Assembly (NCBI GenBank): GCA_947302435.1
Contig: CAMYVQ010000024.1
Coordinates: forward strand, 1-36,921
Source: an uncultured Prevotella sp.
GTDB lineage: Bacteria; Bacteroidota; Bacteroidia; Bacteroidales; Bacteroidaceae
Reading direction: 5' to 3'
DNA: 36,921 nt
This document shows positions 25,557-34,082 of the stretch, in pieces. Both the position numbers and the translations under genes were made by a program. The first letter of the stretch is position 1, and every line of letters begins with the position of its first letter. Under the pieces are notes generated by a model that was given only the letters and a program-made list of their open reading frames with translations, did not search any database and had not been told where the DNA came from.

Positions 25557-28500
25557 TTACTTGATGATTGTTTTGTAGGCATATCCCTTCACCACCTTAA
25601 TATAGAGACCGGGACGCAGCTTGCTGTTATCAGATTCGACAACGGCGCGACCGTCAACGGAATAGATGCCGTCAGGCAGGGCCACGGTAGCCACAGAAGG
25701 CAGGCTGATGCCCAGGGCGTTGTACTCTTTTTCAGCATCGGTGACACCCGTGATGGGCATCGTCAGGCCAGCCCAATGGTCGGTGACAAAAAGAACCTTG
25801 CTGGCTGCATCGTCAAACGGACGGATGACGGCAGAATAGCTTTGCAACATGGGAAGATTGGCTGAATCGGTCAATTTCTCCCATACGCCGTTGTTCAGCA
25901 CATAGTGATTGAGAGGTGCCTTCACATTGGAAAGTTTCAGGAATCCACGGAGATTGCACATGCCGTCGACGGTATAGCTCATGGCTTTGCCCGTCTCTAA
26001 GAATACGGCTTCCTCAGTCTCCGAACGATAGAGGCAAGGAACACCTGCCGGTGTCTCACCGATTTCCTCCAAGCAAAGCTGGGTATAAGTCTCATTGATA
26101 GCGACAATCTGATAAAGCTTCACGCCCTTGCCCGGACGCATGGCGTATGGCAAACAAATGGTTCCCCATTGATTAGGCACGGCGGCGGTCTTGTAGAGGG
26201 GGTGGAACTTCAGGGCGAAGTCGGTGGCACCCCACCAGCCTTCGCGCTGGTCGCCCCTGCTGGCAGTGTTGCCCAGCTCACGCCACATATTGTCGACGGC
26301 ACCTTCCTTGGAACTCTCGAAACCAATGGTCAGCGTACCGCCATCGCCCACATAGACGGGAGCCGAGAACAGAGTCTGCCAGCGGTCGTTCTTGCCAACG
26401 GTGGGCAGATCCATATAGTCGGCAGTCAGTACATTGGTGTTCTCTTTCTGCCCTTCAACGGCGATATATCCGTGCTGGTCGCTCAAGCAGAAGTGCTGGG
26501 TCGAAGCCTTGCACTCTAACGCATAGAGTCCATGATCCAAACCGGTGACTTCCTGTTTCACAGCCATGGTCTTTGTCAGATCGGTTGCGGGAATATCCGA
26601 CCACCATGCGTTCCAGAACGTCACATTGTCGACCTTGTTGGTACGCTGGTCGCCGCCAGTATAGGTACCGCATTTGGTAGTCCATCCTGTTGCATTGGAG
26701 AACTTGGGCTGCTTGATTTTGCCTGAAACCGTTGTCTGTGGCATATACGCTGCAACAGCCTCCATCAGTCTTGCATTGTTCGTCAGAACGTCTTCGATGG
26801 TCGTTGATTGCTGGAAAGCCTGCAGGGCATCAACCAATGCCTCAGAATCGTTGAGCTGCAAGTTGATAAGCTTTTGCACATAAGCAATATATGCGACTGA
26901 CTCTTTGAGTGCCTTCAACGCCAAGATTGCATCATCGACAATAGCCTTGACAGCTTGGAACGCATCCTTGTCGGTAGCGGTAATGGCACCGAGCCTGTTG
27001 GTCAGGTCAGTGTTGATAAATTCAAACTGGGTGTTATAGGTCTTGAAAGCATTGGCACGATCACGCATTCTCTCGATACCGTCAACATAGGCTGAATCCT
27101 GCGTGTCAAACAAGCGGGCCAGCATCAGTTGCCCCACCTGGGTCTTGGCCTTGGCGTTGCGCACAACCATAGAGAGCTGCTCATAGTCTGTACCCGTGTT
27201 GAAGACCTTGAGTTGCTTGGCCCAGTCAGCATTTTCATTCTTGAGATTGGCGACACTGTTCATAGAGGTCTTCCCAGGATTGGTTTGTGCCAAATAGCAA
27301 TACATGTTAGAATTGCAGGAAGCACCACAGAAATAATAATAGGTATTGGGGGCTGCATCGAACGACGTGTTGACCGACTGTTCCGAAGCCTGATTGCTAT
27401 CATCGCCGTATGCTTGCAGATAGGCATCATTGTCTTTTCCACCGACGGGAACCACTTGGAAATAAGGTGCAGCAATGGGTTCTCCGAGTCCGTTCGTCCA
27501 TCCCGTAGTGCCAAGGACGAAGTCGCCATTGACAAAGATGTTACCACCCAAGTATTTCGTTTCCTCGCCTACGGGATAGGCATCGCCTGCCTCCATGTCG
27601 TCGCTCACGGCCATCACAATATTGGAGTACTGGCGGGTGTTCTTTGCGTCAAGCACCTGAATACGATAGCGGTAGCCACTGGATGCCTCAGTGTCCTGAT
27701 AGGTGTAATCGGCTTCGTTCTCCTTGATCTCGACACTGTCAATGACTTCCCATTTGGTACCCGAAGCCTGAAGACTGCGCTCCACACAAATGGCAGCGTT
27801 CATCTCACCATTGTATTCGTGCCATTTCAGCGAAGCGGTGCCAGTCGTCTTGTCGTATGTCACCTCAAGACCTGAAGGAGCATACTGGCGCGGGGTGTTG
27901 GGAATGTAGTCGTACTTGCCGTTATAGCCTACGCCGCCGTCAAGGGCAGCATACATCTCACCGGCAGGAGTGAGATTACCGTCACGATAGATCTTCGAAC
28001 AGTTGGCCTCACTGTTCCAATAATAGTAACGCTCAACATAGTCGTATGAATTAAGGGCATTACAGATACGGGTCAAAGCCTCCTTGTTTTTCTGGTAATC
28101 GGCTGCCGTGGGATTGTCACGGCTTGAGGCCTCGGCGAAAATACCCTGATTACCCCATGACGATCCCCATACCCATTCGGAAATCCATACGGGACGATGA
28201 TGGCGGTCTACCCACGGGCCTTTGATCTGGTTGTAGAAGTTCCACTCAGGCCAGTAGCAGTGCAGGTCGATAATGTCACAACGCCAGCCACGGGCATCAA
28301 TGGAGTCAAGGAATTCATGGTGCAGACCCAAGGCACCATCGTGAGAAGCAGGCGAACAGAGACGCAAGCCTGTACGCATCATGTTCTCCCAGTTATTAAG
28401 GATGGTATTCAGGTCTTGGGGCTTGTCGTCAGACGAATTGAACGGCTCATTATTGGTCTTTGTGTGAGCAGCCCAAGTACACTTACCAATCGCTGACGAT

Positions 28501-29309
28501 GAGGGATAATCCTCATAGATATGATTAGGCACCCACTCGTAGTCGGGCAAACGATCGGCATTACCAGTTCCCCAGTCATAGCAACTCTGCACGTTGAGGG
28601 CAGTGAGTGCATCAACACGAGTGTCGCTGGCCAAATTCTTCTTGCCGACATCATACCACTTGAATACACGGTATGACGAAATGGCATTGTCCATCAGCGA
28701 GGGCAGCGATGCCACTTCCAGATCCTTGTCGGCAGCAACGAAACAGCGGCTATAGCCACGTCCGCCGGCTTTCAGCGAGAAAGTCACCATATAGCCGCGC
28801 TTCAGCTTGAACGAGCGAATCTTGTTGTTCAGCTGTTTGGTAGTCAAGGTATTCATGTAGCCACCTGAGTTTTCGAGTCCAAAGTTGTTGGCAGACTCAC
28901 CTTCGAAGTTTGGCTCTGAAAAGACGGTCAGTGCCTTGAACTTGTCACCACCGCTATAGGGCATGATGATACAGCCACGGTTGTAGAGTTTCACCATGCA
29001 GTTGGTGTTGTCCTTGGCAGGCTCACCGTTGATTTGAATATACTGTAGATAATTGGCAATAGCCTTTGAGGGCTTCACCTCTGCCAGAATCAAGACGGCA
29101 TGGTCGGTATTGGTGATGTTCACGATGCCCGATGCCGTAAACGGGGTGCTGCCAGTCACGATATAGTCGACATCGTCCGACAAGGTCACTTCAGAAGTCA
29201 CCTGCGTCACCGTAGTCTTTGTGTTGGCCGCCCATGCAGAGACAACCATACACGACAGCAACGTCATCGCTGCCATCGTTCTCCTCATGTTTTGTAGAAT
29301 CTTATTCAT
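25557..29309 (-). CDS. Secreted GH128-like glycoside hydrolase, multidomain
   Basis: 1250 residues with a signal peptide (to about residue 28, SAWAANT). An N-terminal beta domain of unknown type spans about 30-205. The catalytic core (about 215-470) matches the Glyco_hydro_cc/GH128 pattern: TNNEPF (Glu288, acid/base), WENMMRTGLRLCSPASHDG, CDIIDLHCYWPEW and PVWISEWVW (Glu378, nucleophile). GH128 enzymes cleave beta-1,3-glucans. Then come a FnIII-like domain (about 478-580), a carbohydrate-binding-like domain (about 600-750), a helical bundle (about 760-870), a second binding-like domain (about 880-1050), a beta domain common in Bacteroidetes surface proteins, and a tail SVDGRAVV..LRPGLYIKVVKG like a type IX sorting domain. 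It heads a two-gene operon. Family call is good; substrate is inferred. Confidence 0.75.
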   Translation of the reverse strand: MNKILQNMRRTMAAMTLLSCMVVSAWAANTKTTVTQVTSEVTLSDDVDYIVTGSTPFTASGIVNITNTDHAVLILAEVKPSKAIANYLQYIQINGEPAKDNTNCMVKLYNRGCIIMPYSGGDKFKALTVFSEPNFEGESANNFGLENSGGYMNTLTTKQLNNKIRSFKLKRGYMVTFSLKAGGRGYSRCFVAADKDLEVASLPSLMDNAISSYRVFKWYDVGKKNLASDTRVDALTALNVQSCYDWGTGNADRLPDYEWVPNHIYEDYPSSSAIGKCTWAAHTKTNNEPFNSSDDKPQDLNTILNNWENMMRTGLRLCSPASHDGALGLHHEFLDSIDARGWRCDIIDLHCYWPEWNFYNQIKGPWVDRHHRPVWISEWVWGSSWGNQGIFAEASSRDNPTAADYQKNKEALTRICNALNSYDYVERYYYWNSEANCSKIYRDGNLTPAGEMYAALDGGVGYNGKYDYIPNTPRQYAPSGLEVTYDKTTGTASLKWHEYNGEMNAAICVERSLQASGTKWEVIDSVEIKENEADYTYQDTEASSGYRYRIQVLDAKNTRQYSNIVMAVSDDMEAGDAYPVGEETKYLGGNIFVNGDFVLGTTGWTNGLGEPIAAPYFQVVPVGGKDNDAYLQAYGDDSNQASEQSVNTSFDAAPNTYYYFCGASCNSNMYCYLAQTNPGKTSMNSVANLKNENADWAKQLKVFNTGTDYEQLSMVVRNAKAKTQVGQLMLARLFDTQDSAYVDGIERMRDRANAFKTYNTQFEFINTDLTNRLGAITATDKDAFQAVKAIVDDAILALKALKESVAYIAYVQKLINLQLNDSEALVDALQAFQQSTTIEDVLTNNARLMEAVAAYMPQTTVSGKIKQPKFSNATGWTTKCGTYTGGDQRTNKVDNVTFWNAWWSDIPATDLTKTMAVKQEVTGLDHGLYALECKASTQHFCLSDQHGYIAVEGQKENTNVLTADYMDLPTVGKNDRWQTLFSAPVYVGDGGTLTIGFESSKEGAVDNMWRELGNTASRGDQREGWWGATDFALKFHPLYKTAAVPNQWGTICLPYAMRPGKGVKLYQIVAINETYTQLCLEEIGETPAGVPCLYRSETEEAVFLETGKAMSYTVDGMCNLRGFLKLSNVKAPLNHYVLNNGVWEKLTDSANLPMLQSYSAVIRPFDDAASKVLFVTDHWAGLTMPITGVTDAEKEYNALGISLPSVATVALPDGIYSVDGRAVVESDNSKLRPGLYIKVVKGYAYKTIIK

Positions 29310-29366
29310 ATTATTTTTAAGTTAGTATTTTTAGTTATCTTTGTTTAATTAATATAGTTTAGGTTG

Positions 29367-29374
29367 CAAATGTA
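29367..29374 (-). promoter_or_regulatory. Probable -7 element of the glycosidase operon
   Basis: TACATTTG on the minus strand, about 58 bases upstream of the ATG at 29309. Only TTTT, not TTTG, sits at the -33 distance. Confidence 0.4.
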
Positions 29375-29430
29375 CAAATAAAACTTGTAAAAAGAAAACG
29401 TTTTAGGGAAATTCTTTGCATGCAAAGCAT

Positions 29431-29470
29431 CCTTTTTCAGGCCGAGCGAACGCAATTCGGCCTGAAAAGG
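29431..29470. repeat. Hairpin-forming inverted repeat, possible dispersed repeat
   Basis: CCTTTTTCAGGCCGA (29431-29445) pairs with TCGGCCTGAAAAGG (29457-29470) with a single bulged T and an 11-base loop. There is no T tract on either side, so it is not a standard terminator. Just before it lies the perfect palindrome CTTTGCATGCAAAG. The arrangement resembles REP-type intergenic repeats; copy number cannot be judged from one window. Confidence 0.5.
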
Positions 29471-29606
29471 CGTTTTCTCGCTAATGATATACTTCCTGAT
29501 GGAAGCTATGTATATGCTGTAAAACATAAAATAAGCCCCATCACAACAACTATATGCAGCAATTATACAAAAACGAATTTATTTTCAAAATTTTTCAGAA
29601 AAATGC

Positions 29607-29637
29607 TTGTAAGAACCAGAAATAATGCATAACTTTG
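29607..29637 (+). promoter_or_regulatory. Promoter of the trp operon
   Basis: TTG (29607-29609), 20 bases, TAACTTTG (29630-29637). Transcription would start near 29645, about 20 bases before the leader peptide. Confidence 0.65.
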
Positions 29638-29664
29638 CAACCACAACATAAAAAGAAACTATTT

Positions 29665-29715
29665 ATGAATATTTTTGCAAATATTTGGTGGTGGCGCAAC
29701 TCGGGATTAAAATAG
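29665..29715 (+). CDS. trpL: Tryptophan leader peptide
   Basis: A 16-residue open frame, MNIFANIWWWRNSGLK, ending in TAG. Three consecutive Trp codons (29686-29694) are the hallmark of a ribosome-stalling sensor: when charged tRNA(Trp) is scarce the ribosome pauses here. It sits between the trp promoter and the terminator before trpB, exactly where a leader peptide should be. The residues are not expected to matter beyond the Trp run. Too short for ordinary gene finders; the WWW run in this position makes chance unlikely. Confidence 0.9.
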   Translation: MNIFANIWWWRNSGLK

Positions 29716-29792
29716 TCGCGGGAAACGTAGCCATTGCATGTTTTTGCTTACAGATAAAAAGGCTCGTCGTGAACGCGACGAGCCTCTTTTTT
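29695..29792 (+). promoter_or_regulatory. trp attenuator: terminator and candidate antiterminator
   Basis: The terminator is AGGCTCGTCG (29760-29769) paired with CGACGAGCCT (29776-29785), followed by C and six T (29787-29792), 14 bases before trpB. A competing pairing is ACGTAGCC (29725-29732) with GGCTCGT (29761-29767), with one bulge, which would open the terminator. An early stem can form from CGCAACT (29695-29701) with AGTCGCG (29714-29720), with one mismatch; a ribosome stalled on the Trp codons would cover its left arm. The terminator is certain in sequence; the alternative pairings are my inference. Confidence 0.8.
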
Positions 29793-29806
29793 AAAAGAAT
29801 AAATAT

Positions 29807-30991
29807 ATGAGTTACTTAGTCGACGAAAAAGGTTTTTACGGAGAATTTGGCGGAGCCTACATTCCTGAGATTCTCTATGCAACGGTGAAGAAGCTGCAGG
29901 AAGAATACCTGCCCATTCTGGAATCGAAAGAGTTTCAGGACGAATACATGGCTTTGCTGCGTGATTATGTGGGCCGCCCCTCACCGCTCTATCTGGCACG
30001 GAGGATGAGCGAGAAGTACGGCTGTCAGCTCTACCTGAAACGCGAAGATCTGAACCACACGGGCGCACACAAGATCAACAACACCATCGGACAAATCCTA
30101 CTGGCCAAAAAGATGGGCAAGAAGCGCATCATTGCCGAGACGGGAGCTGGTCAGCACGGTGTGGCCACCGCAACGGTATGCGCATTGATGGACATGCCCT
30201 GTGTGGTGTATCAGGGAGCACTCGACGTAGAGCGACAGCATGTGAACGTGGAGCGGATGAAGATGTTAGGAGCCGAAGTGCGCCCCGTGAAGACGGGCAA
30301 CTGGACACTGAAAGATGCCACCAACGAGGCCATCCGCGACTGGTGCTGCCATCCGCAGGACACTTTCTATATCATAGGCAGTACCGTAGGGCCTCATCCC
30401 TATCCCGACATGGTGGCCCGTCTGCAAAGCATCATCTCGAAGGAAATAAAGGAGCAGCTAACCGAAAAGACGGGACGCGACTATCCCGACTACCTCATGG
30501 CCTGTGTAGGCGGAGGCAGCAACGCCGCCGGCACCATCTACCACTATATCGACGATGAGCGTGTAAGAATCGTATTGGCAGAGGCTGGAGGCCAGGGAGT
30601 GGATACCGGCCATACGGCAGCCACGATCCACGCTGGTCGTGTCGGTATTCTGCACGGTGCCAAGACACTGGTGATGCAGACTCCCGACGGACAGATCATC
30701 GAAGCAGAGAGCATCTCTGCCGGACTCGACTACCCTGGCATCGGTCCCATGCACGCCAACCTGGCCAACCGGCACCGCGCCACCGTCTACAGCATCAACG
30801 ACGACGAGGCCATCCGTGCCGCCTACCTGATGACACGCTTAGAGGGCATCATACCTGCCTTGGAAAGCGCCCATGCCATTGCAGCCCTTGAAAAAATGTC
30901 GTTCAAGCCCTCGGACATCGTAGTGCTGACGGTGAGTGGAAGAGGCGACAAAGACTTAGAGACATACTTAACCCATTCCCCATCATTATGA
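29807..30991 (+). CDS. trpB: Tryptophan synthase beta chain
   Basis: Joins indole and serine to make tryptophan, with PLP. 394 residues, standard length for TrpB1. The PLP lysine is in NHTGAHKINN (around 84-93); the COMM and ligand motifs AETGAGQHGVATAT and the phosphate-binding GGGSNAAG are intact, as is the C-terminal SGRGDKD. It works in a complex with TrpA, which is encoded at the far end of the operon. First structural gene after the attenuator. Its stop overlaps the trpE start (ATGA at 30988-30991), so translation is coupled. Confidence 0.97.
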   Translation: MSYLVDEKGFYGEFGGAYIPEILYATVKKLQEEYLPILESKEFQDEYMALLRDYVGRPSPLYLARRMSEKYGCQLYLKREDLNHTGAHKINNTIGQILLAKKMGKKRIIAETGAGQHGVATATVCALMDMPCVVYQGALDVERQHVNVERMKMLGAEVRPVKTGNWTLKDATNEAIRDWCCHPQDTFYIIGSTVGPHPYPDMVARLQSIISKEIKEQLTEKTGRDYPDYLMACVGGGSNAAGTIYHYIDDERVRIVLAEAGGQGVDTGHTAATIHAGRVGILHGAKTLVMQTPDGQIIEAESISAGLDYPGIGPMHANLANRHRATVYSINDDEAIRAAYLMTRLEGIIPALESAHAIAALEKMSFKPSDIVVLTVSGRGDKDLETYLTHSPSL

Positions 30992-32394
30992 ATACATTCT
31001 CTTTCCACACCACAAGCCGCACCATGCTGGCCGACCTCTATACACCCGTGGGAATCTACATGCGACTGCGCGACCTCTACCCACAGAGTGCATTGATGGA
31101 ATGTGCCGACTATCATAATCAGAGCAATGCCCGCTCGTTTATCGGTGTGAACCCGATTGCAAGCGTTGCCGTTGGACATGGAATGGCAAACCTCGCCTAT
31201 CCCGACGGGACAAGCGTGAAAAAAGAAGTCAACGAAACGTTCGGCGTGGCCGAAGCAATTCATTCGCTCATCAATCAGATTCAGATTACTGGCGACGATG
31301 CGGATGTCTGCGGACTGTTCGGCTACACGTCGTTCAACGCCGTGCGATACTTTGAGCACATCGACGTGAAGGACGAGACACAATCAAGGAACGATGCTCC
31401 CGACATTCTCTATATATTATATAAGGTGGTGATTGTCTTCGACCATCACAACAACCAGTTGAAGGTGGTGAGTCTAAAAGAGAAGGAGGAAGCTGAAGGC
31501 TCATCCATTGACGACATCCTTCGTGCCATGAACCGTTCCAATGTCAGGGAATACGATTTTCGCGCCGTAGGCGACGTGGTGAGCACGCTCACCGACGAGG
31601 AGCACAAGGCAAACATCCGCCGGGGCATTCAGCATTGTCTGCGTGGCGATGTGTTCCAGATTGTACTCTCCCGTCGGTTCATCCAGAAATACGAGGGCGA
31701 CGATTTCCGTCTCTATCGCGCCCTGCGGAGCATCAACCCCTCTCCCTATCTGTTCTACTTCGACTTCGGCGGCTTCCGCATCTTCGGTTCAAGTCCCGAA
31801 ACGCATTGCCGAATTGACGGATGTAAAGCCTATATCGACCCGATTGCCGGTACGACAAAGCGAACGGGCAATGCCGAGGCCGACCGTCAAGGTGCAGAGT
31901 TCCTACGCAACGACCCGAAGGAGAATGCCGAACACGTGATGCTCGTCGACCTGGCACGCAACGACCTGGCACGCAACTGCCACAACGTGAAGGTCGACTA
32001 CTACAAGGACATCCAGTATTATTCCCACGTCATTCATCTTGTCTCGCGTGTCAGCGGAGAACTCGATGCCGACAAAGACCCTATCCAGGCATTTATCGAC
32101 ACCTTCCCTGCCGGCACACTTTCGGGAGCGCCGAAGATACGCGCCATGCAGCTCATCTCCGAATACGAGCCTCACAACCGTGGTGCCTACGGCGGATGCA
32201 TCGGAATCATTGGCCTCAACGGTTCCCTCAATCAGGCCATCACCATCCGCACCTTCGTTTCGCGCAACGGTGAGTTGTGGTTCCAGGCAGGCGGCGGCAT
32301 CGTAGCCAAAAGCAATGAGGAATATGAATTGCAGGAAGTTAACAACAAACTTGGTGCGCTCAGGCGTGCCATCAAAGCAGCAGAAGAATTATGA
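30988..32394 (+). CDS. trpE: Anthranilate synthase component I
   Basis: Makes anthranilate from chorismate with ammonia delivered by TrpG. 468 residues. The C-terminal chorismate-binding domain has DPIAGTTKRTGN, DPKENAEHVMLVDLARNDLAR, FPAGTLSGAPKIRAMQLI, GAYGGCIG and the last block FQAGGGIVAKS. In the N-terminal regulatory part, the LLES-type motif that binds feedback tryptophan in other TrpE proteins reads LMEC (SALMECADYH, near residues 35-44), with Cys for Ser. It overlaps trpB and trpG by ATGA at each end. Annotation as TrpE rather than PabB rests on the operon. Confidence 0.95.
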   Translation: MNTFSFHTTSRTMLADLYTPVGIYMRLRDLYPQSALMECADYHNQSNARSFIGVNPIASVAVGHGMANLAYPDGTSVKKEVNETFGVAEAIHSLINQIQITGDDADVCGLFGYTSFNAVRYFEHIDVKDETQSRNDAPDILYILYKVVIVFDHHNNQLKVVSLKEKEEAEGSSIDDILRAMNRSNVREYDFRAVGDVVSTLTDEEHKANIRRGIQHCLRGDVFQIVLSRRFIQKYEGDDFRLYRALRSINPSPYLFYFDFGGFRIFGSSPETHCRIDGCKAYIDPIAGTTKRTGNAEADRQGAEFLRNDPKENAEHVMLVDLARNDLARNCHNVKVDYYKDIQYYSHVIHLVSRVSGELDADKDPIQAFIDTFPAGTLSGAPKIRAMQLISEYEPHNRGAYGGCIGIIGLNGSLNQAITIRTFVSRNGELWFQAGGGIVAKSNEEYELQEVNNKLGALRRAIKAAEEL

Positions 32395-32963
32395 AGCTCG
32401 TTATCATAGACAACTACGACTCATTTACCTACAATTTGAGTCATCTGGTAAAAGAACTCGGTGCCGAAGTCACCGTGCTGCGCAACGACCAGTTCCAACT
32501 TGAAGAGCTGGAAACGTTCGACAAAATCATTCTTTCCCCCGGTCCCGGCATCCCTTCAGAGGCTGGCCTTCTGCTCGATGTCATCCGCACCTATGCAGGA
32601 CGTAAGCCCATACTTGGTGTCTGCCTCGGCCATCAGGCCATCGGTGAGGTTTTTGGAGGCCGGTTAGAGAATCTGAGCGAAGTGTTCCACGGGGTGGCTA
32701 CCGAGGGTACCCAGTTTCATAACGACCCCATCTTCAGCGGTATTCCCTCGCGCCTCACGATGGGCCGCTATCATTCATGGGTCGTCTCGAAAGAAGACTT
32801 CCCCGACTGTCTGGAAATCACTGCCGAGAGCGACGAAGGTCAGATAATGGCTCTGCGCCATAAGACATTCGACATTCACGGCATTCAGTTCCATCCCGAA
32901 TCAGTGCTTACTCCCGAAGGACGAATCATCATTAAAAACTTCCTAACAAGCCCCCTAAATTAG
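32391..32963 (+). CDS. trpG: Anthranilate synthase component II (glutamine amidotransferase)
   Basis: Releases ammonia from glutamine for TrpE. 190 residues, standard. Class I amidotransferase motifs: LSPGPGIPSEAG, nucleophile Cys in ILGVCLGHQAIGE (around residue 80), and the His-Glu pair in GIQFHPESVLT. The start overlaps the trpE stop by ATGA. The last codons (Pro-Leu-Asn-stop, from 32952) are read from the left arm of the palindromic element that follows, so the native C-terminus has been replaced by three residues. The core ends normally before that, so activity should be intact. Confidence 0.96.
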   Translation: MKLVIIDNYDSFTYNLSHLVKELGAEVTVLRNDQFQLEELETFDKIILSPGPGIPSEAGLLLDVIRTYAGRKPILGVCLGHQAIGEVFGGRLENLSEVFHGVATEGTQFHNDPIFSGIPSRLTMGRYHSWVVSKEDFPDCLEITAESDEGQIMALRHKTFDIHGIQFHPESVLTPEGRIIIKNFLTSPLN

Positions 32964-33065
32964 GGGGTTGGGGGTCTGAACAGGCGCAGACTCCTACTCT
33001 TTAAGTATCATAAAAAAGGTCTGATATTTCGCTTGTTCAGACCCCCACCCCCTAACTTAGGGGCC
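32950..33065. repeat. MITE-like palindromic element at the trpG-trpD junction
   Basis: About 116 bp with terminal inverted repeats. The left arm (32950-32982) and the right arm (33034-33065) are complementary over some 32 positions with two mismatches and one extra T. Each end is itself a small palindrome: CCCCCTAAATTAGGGGG (32951-32967) and CCCCTAACTTAGGGG (33049-33063). The 51-base middle contains the rest of the block TGAACAGGCGCAGACTC (32977-32993) and a nested hairpin GGTCTGA/TCAGACC (33018-33024, 33037-33043). It supplies the trpG stop and the purine-rich AGGGG before trpD. No clear target duplication was found. Mobile or REP-type origin is inferred from form. Confidence 0.75.
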
Positions 33066-33072
33066 TTAAAAG

Positions 33073-34071
33073 ATGAAAGAGATTTTAGCAAAGATCCTCA
33101 ACCATGAGGAACTCACCCGCGAAGAAACAAAAGGCGTGCTCATCGGCATCACCCGTAACGAATATCCCACCGAACAGATTACCGCCCTCATTACGGGTCT
33201 GCAGATGCGTGGCATTACCGTCGACGAACTGTTAGGCTTCCGCGACGGCATCCTTGAGACCGGTGTACCCGTTCCCCTCCATGCCGACCGCTACATCGAT
33301 GTCGTCGGGACGGGCGGTGACCGAAAGAACACATTCAACATCTCCACCACTTCATGCTTCGTCATTGCCGGAGCCGGCTATAAGGTGGCCAAGCACGGCA
33401 ACTACGCTGCCACGTCGACCTCTGGAGCCTCGAACGTCATTGCCAACCACGGCGTAAAGTTCACCGACGACCTCGACCGTCTGAACCGCTGTCTCGACGA
33501 ATGCGGCATCGTCTATCTGCATGCCCAGCTCTTCGCCCGCGCCATGAAGTTCGTTGGCCCCATCCGCAAGGCCCTGCCCTTCCCCACTTTCTTCAATCTG
33601 CTGGGGCCCATTGTCAACCCCTCGCAACCACAGTGTCAGTTGCTTGGTGTGGCCAATCTCGACCAGATGCGGCTTTATAACAATGTCTACCAGAAAATCG
33701 GCATCGACTACGGCATCGTGAACACTATCGACGGCTACGACGAGATTTCGCTCACTGGCGACTTCAAAGTGACCACCAATCACTATGAGCGGATTTTCAC
33801 CCCCAACGACCTCGGTTTTGCCAACGCCCTCCCGGAGGAACTGGTCGCCGGTGCCAACGAACAGGAAGCCAAAGAAATCTTCGATGCCGTGTTAGAAAAT
33901 CGCTGTCTGCCTGCCCAGAAGAACATCGTGCTGGCCAATGCCGCCTTTGGCATTCAGGTGTTGGAACGTGGGCAGAAGAGCATCGAGGAATGTATTGAGA
34001 TTGCACGCGAAAGCATCGACAGCGGTGCGGCACTCAAGACCTTCACCAAATTCGTACAGTTGAACTCCTGA
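33073..34071 (+). CDS. trpD: Anthranilate phosphoribosyltransferase
   Basis: Transfers the phosphoribosyl group from PRPP to anthranilate. 332 residues, standard. N-terminal helical domain (EILAKILNHEELTREETKGVL), then the glycine-rich PRPP loop DVVGTGGDRKNTFNIST (around 77-93), AKHGNYAATSTSGASNV and ARAMKFVGPIRKALPFPTFFNLLGPIVNP (quoted in parts). It begins 7 bases after the palindromic element, whose AGGGG may serve as ribosome-binding site. Unlike its neighbours it does not overlap the gene before it. trpC follows after 11 bases. Confidence 0.96.
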   Translation: MKEILAKILNHEELTREETKGVLIGITRNEYPTEQITALITGLQMRGITVDELLGFRDGILETGVPVPLHADRYIDVVGTGGDRKNTFNISTTSCFVIAGAGYKVAKHGNYAATSTSGASNVIANHGVKFTDDLDRLNRCLDECGIVYLHAQLFARAMKFVGPIRKALPFPTFFNLLGPIVNPSQPQCQLLGVANLDQMRLYNNVYQKIGIDYGIVNTIDGYDEISLTGDFKVTTNHYERIFTPNDLGFANALPEELVAGANEQEAKEIFDAVLENRCLPAQKNIVLANAAFGIQVLERGQKSIEECIEIARESIDSGAALKTFTKFVQLNS

Positions 34072-34082
34072 TTTCAAACGAC

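Larger units (their letters stand above)
29310..29606. other. Intergenic region between GH128-like gene and trp operon
   Basis: Contains a leftward -7 element TACATTTG (29374-29367) for the glycosidase operon, with a poor -33. It also holds two palindromes: CTTTGCATGCAAAG (29414-29427, perfect) and a long hairpin at 29431-29470. No gene is convincing in either strand; the frames at 29345-29527 and 29420-29632 simply read across the palindromes. Confidence 0.5.

Noticed and set aside
29420..29632. A 70-codon frame across the hairpin before trpL
   Set aside because: Coding potential comes from the palindrome; it overlaps the trp promoter.
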